From Blastocatellia bacterium (GTDB lineage: Bacteria > Acidobacteriota > Blastocatellia > UBA7656), in assembly GCA_035275065.1 (NCBI GenBank), contig DATENM010000097.1:1-64000 (forward strand): a stretch of DNA of 64,000 nt, given 5' to 3'. The notes beneath the pieces are model-generated. The model worked only from the letters and a program-made list of their open reading frames with translations. It searched no databases and had not been told where the DNA came from. The translations under genes and the position numbers were made by a program. This document shows positions 62,983-64,000 of this stretch, in pieces; positions within the stretch are counted from its first letter, which is position 1, and each line of letters opens with the position of its first letter.

Positions 62983-64000
62983 ATGAGCAAGCCAATCATC
63001 TATGACGCCATCATTGTCGGCAGCGGCGCGGCAGGCGGCATCGCCGCTCACGTGCTGGTGAACAAAGGGCTGAACGTGCTGCTGCTGGAGATCGGCCCGA
63101 AGTGGGACCCGACGACGAGTTACATCACGTCGCACAAGTGGCCTTATGAGATGCCGTTTCGCGGGCGCGGCAAGCCCGGCCAGTACGACGGCCTGTGGAA
63201 GATCGATGCCTACACCGAACACCTCTACGTCAACCCGCGCGTTGATCGCTATGCGCTGGCTCCGGGCACGGACTTTCACTGGACGCGAATCCATGCGGTC
63301 GGCGGGCGCACCAACACCTGGGGCCGCGTCAGCCTGCGCTTCAGCGAATGGGATTTCAAGCCCAGGTCCATGCAGGACGGTTACGGCGACGATTGGCCCA
63401 TCGCTTACCAGGACCTCGCGCCCTATTATGACCGCGCCGAAACCTTGATGGGCGTCTACGGCACACGCGAAGGACTGGCCGTGCTGCCCGACGGCAACTA
63501 CTTGCCGCCGCCGGCCATGCGCTGCGGCGAAGCGATGTTCAAGCGCGGCGGCGCGAAGATCGGCATTCCGGTGATCCCGATGCGCGCCGCCGTCTTGACG
63601 CGCAACCATGAAGGCCGCGCTGCCTGTCATTACTGCGGCGAGTGCGGGCGCGGCTGCGACACCTCATCGCGGTTCTGCACGCTCGACGCCATCATCCCGA
63701 AGCTGCTCGGCAAACCGAACTTCACCCTGCGCACAGGCGCTGCCGCTTATCGCGTGCTGCTCGACGCCAAAACCAATCGGGCGCGCGGCATCGCTTTTAT
63801 TGATACAAAGAGCAAGCAGGATTACGAAGTCTACGCGAAGACGATTGTGCTGGGCGCCGGCGCGATGGAGACGACGCGCATCCTGCTGAACTCGAAGACC
63901 GGCGAATACCCGAATGGCCTGGCCAACTCGTCGGGCGTGCTCGGCCATTACCTGATGGACAGCATCAAGTCGGGATTCCTGAGCGGTGTGCTGCCGCAGT
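62983..64000 (+). CDS. GMC-family oxidoreductase (partial; runs off the window)
   Basis: N-terminal 339 codons of a glucose-methanol-choline oxidoreductase. The FAD-binding motif DAIIVGSGAAGGIAAHVL starts at residue 7, with LLEIGPKWDP and GGRTNTWGRVSLRFS following. A Cys-rich segment (CHYCGECGRGCDTSSRFC, about 213-230) is like that in gluconate/sugar dehydrogenase-type GMC enzymes of environmental bacteria, where it may hold an Fe-S cluster. ATG 62983 starts MSKPIIYDAIIVGSG. The C-terminal substrate domain lies beyond 64000. The substrate is probably a sugar or alcohol. Confidence 0.9.
   Translation, partial: MSKPIIYDAIIVGSGAAGGIAAHVLVNKGLNVLLLEIGPKWDPTTSYITSHKWPYEMPFRGRGKPGQYDGLWKIDAYTEHLYVNPRVDRYALAPGTDFHWTRIHAVGGRTNTWGRVSLRFSEWDFKPRSMQDGYGDDWPIAYQDLAPYYDRAETLMGVYGTREGLAVLPDGNYLPPPAMRCGEAMFKRGGAKIGIPVIPMRAAVLTRNHEGRAACHYCGECGRGCDTSSRFCTLDAIIPKLLGKPNFTLRTGAAAYRVLLDAKTNRARGIAFIDTKSKQDYEVYAKTIVLGAGAMETTRILLNSKTGEYPNGLANSSGVLGHYLMDSIKSGFLSGVLPQ

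Overview
The window is GC-rich, densely coded bacterial DNA. Its gene content (bacillithiol enzyme BshC, a VPS10/sortilin-like beta-propeller, a GMC oxidoreductase with a Cys-rich insert, a secreted alpha/beta-hydrolase with TPRs, abundant palindromic intergenic repeats) fits an Acidobacteriota of the Blastocatellia type. That placement is an inference: there is no rRNA, tRNA or other decisive marker here. I see no prophage, insertion sequence or CRISPR array.

Layout. 0-7 kb: bshC, a DHDPS-family aldolase, fmt, a secreted hydrolase and an ECF sigma/anti-sigma pair. 7.3-15.3 kb: a tightly packed run of seven genes (MoxR ATPase, unknown, HEXXH peptidase-VWA fusion, unknown, pnuC, nadR, PaaK-like ligase), then a lipoprotein and a protease-FHA protein. 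18-42 kb: mainly nitrogen assimilation and branched-chain amino acids (ilvD; glnA, outer-membrane protein, amt, glnB and glnD; LysR regulator, alaC-like, ilvE, cimA; gltB; cupin, ilvC, ilvN, ilvB). 42-46 kb: assimilatory sulfate reduction (sir, cysC, cysH, cobA). 46-50 kb: a NifA-like sigma-54 activator, a small protein behind a sigma-54 promoter, then tandem SAM-II riboswitches in front of a threonine-synthase-like gene and a ThiS/MoaD-like sulfur carrier. 50-64 kb: mixed accessory genes, including a putative selenoprotein.

How the genes work together. Carbon skeletons (citramalate route through CimA, IlvBN, IlvC, IlvD, IlvE), ammonium capture (Amt, PII, GlnD, GlnA, GltB) and sulfide production (CysH, Sir, and CobA for siroheme) are encoded side by side. 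Much of this is controlled by RNA or sigma-54 elements readable in the sequence: a branched-chain leader-peptide attenuator before ilvB, a Cys-rich leader peptide with terminator before cobA-cysH-cysC-sir, two SAM-II/terminator modules before the ThrC-like/sulfur-carrier pair, and sigma-54 promoters before glnD and before a small ORF next to the NifA-like activator.

Most notable: (1) a carboxymuconolactone-decarboxylase/AhpD-like gene whose in-frame TGA replaces the second Cys of the CxxC site, followed at the right distance by a SECIS-like hairpin with a GGUC loop; (2) the tandem SAM-II switch on a ThrC-like plus sulfur-carrier operon, suggesting protein-thiocarboxylate-dependent homocysteine synthesis; (3) the polycysteine leader peptide; (4) the MoxR/VWA/NAD-salvage operon; (5) more than a dozen long inverted repeats built from short degenerate words, sitting between genes and sometimes running into their 3' ends.
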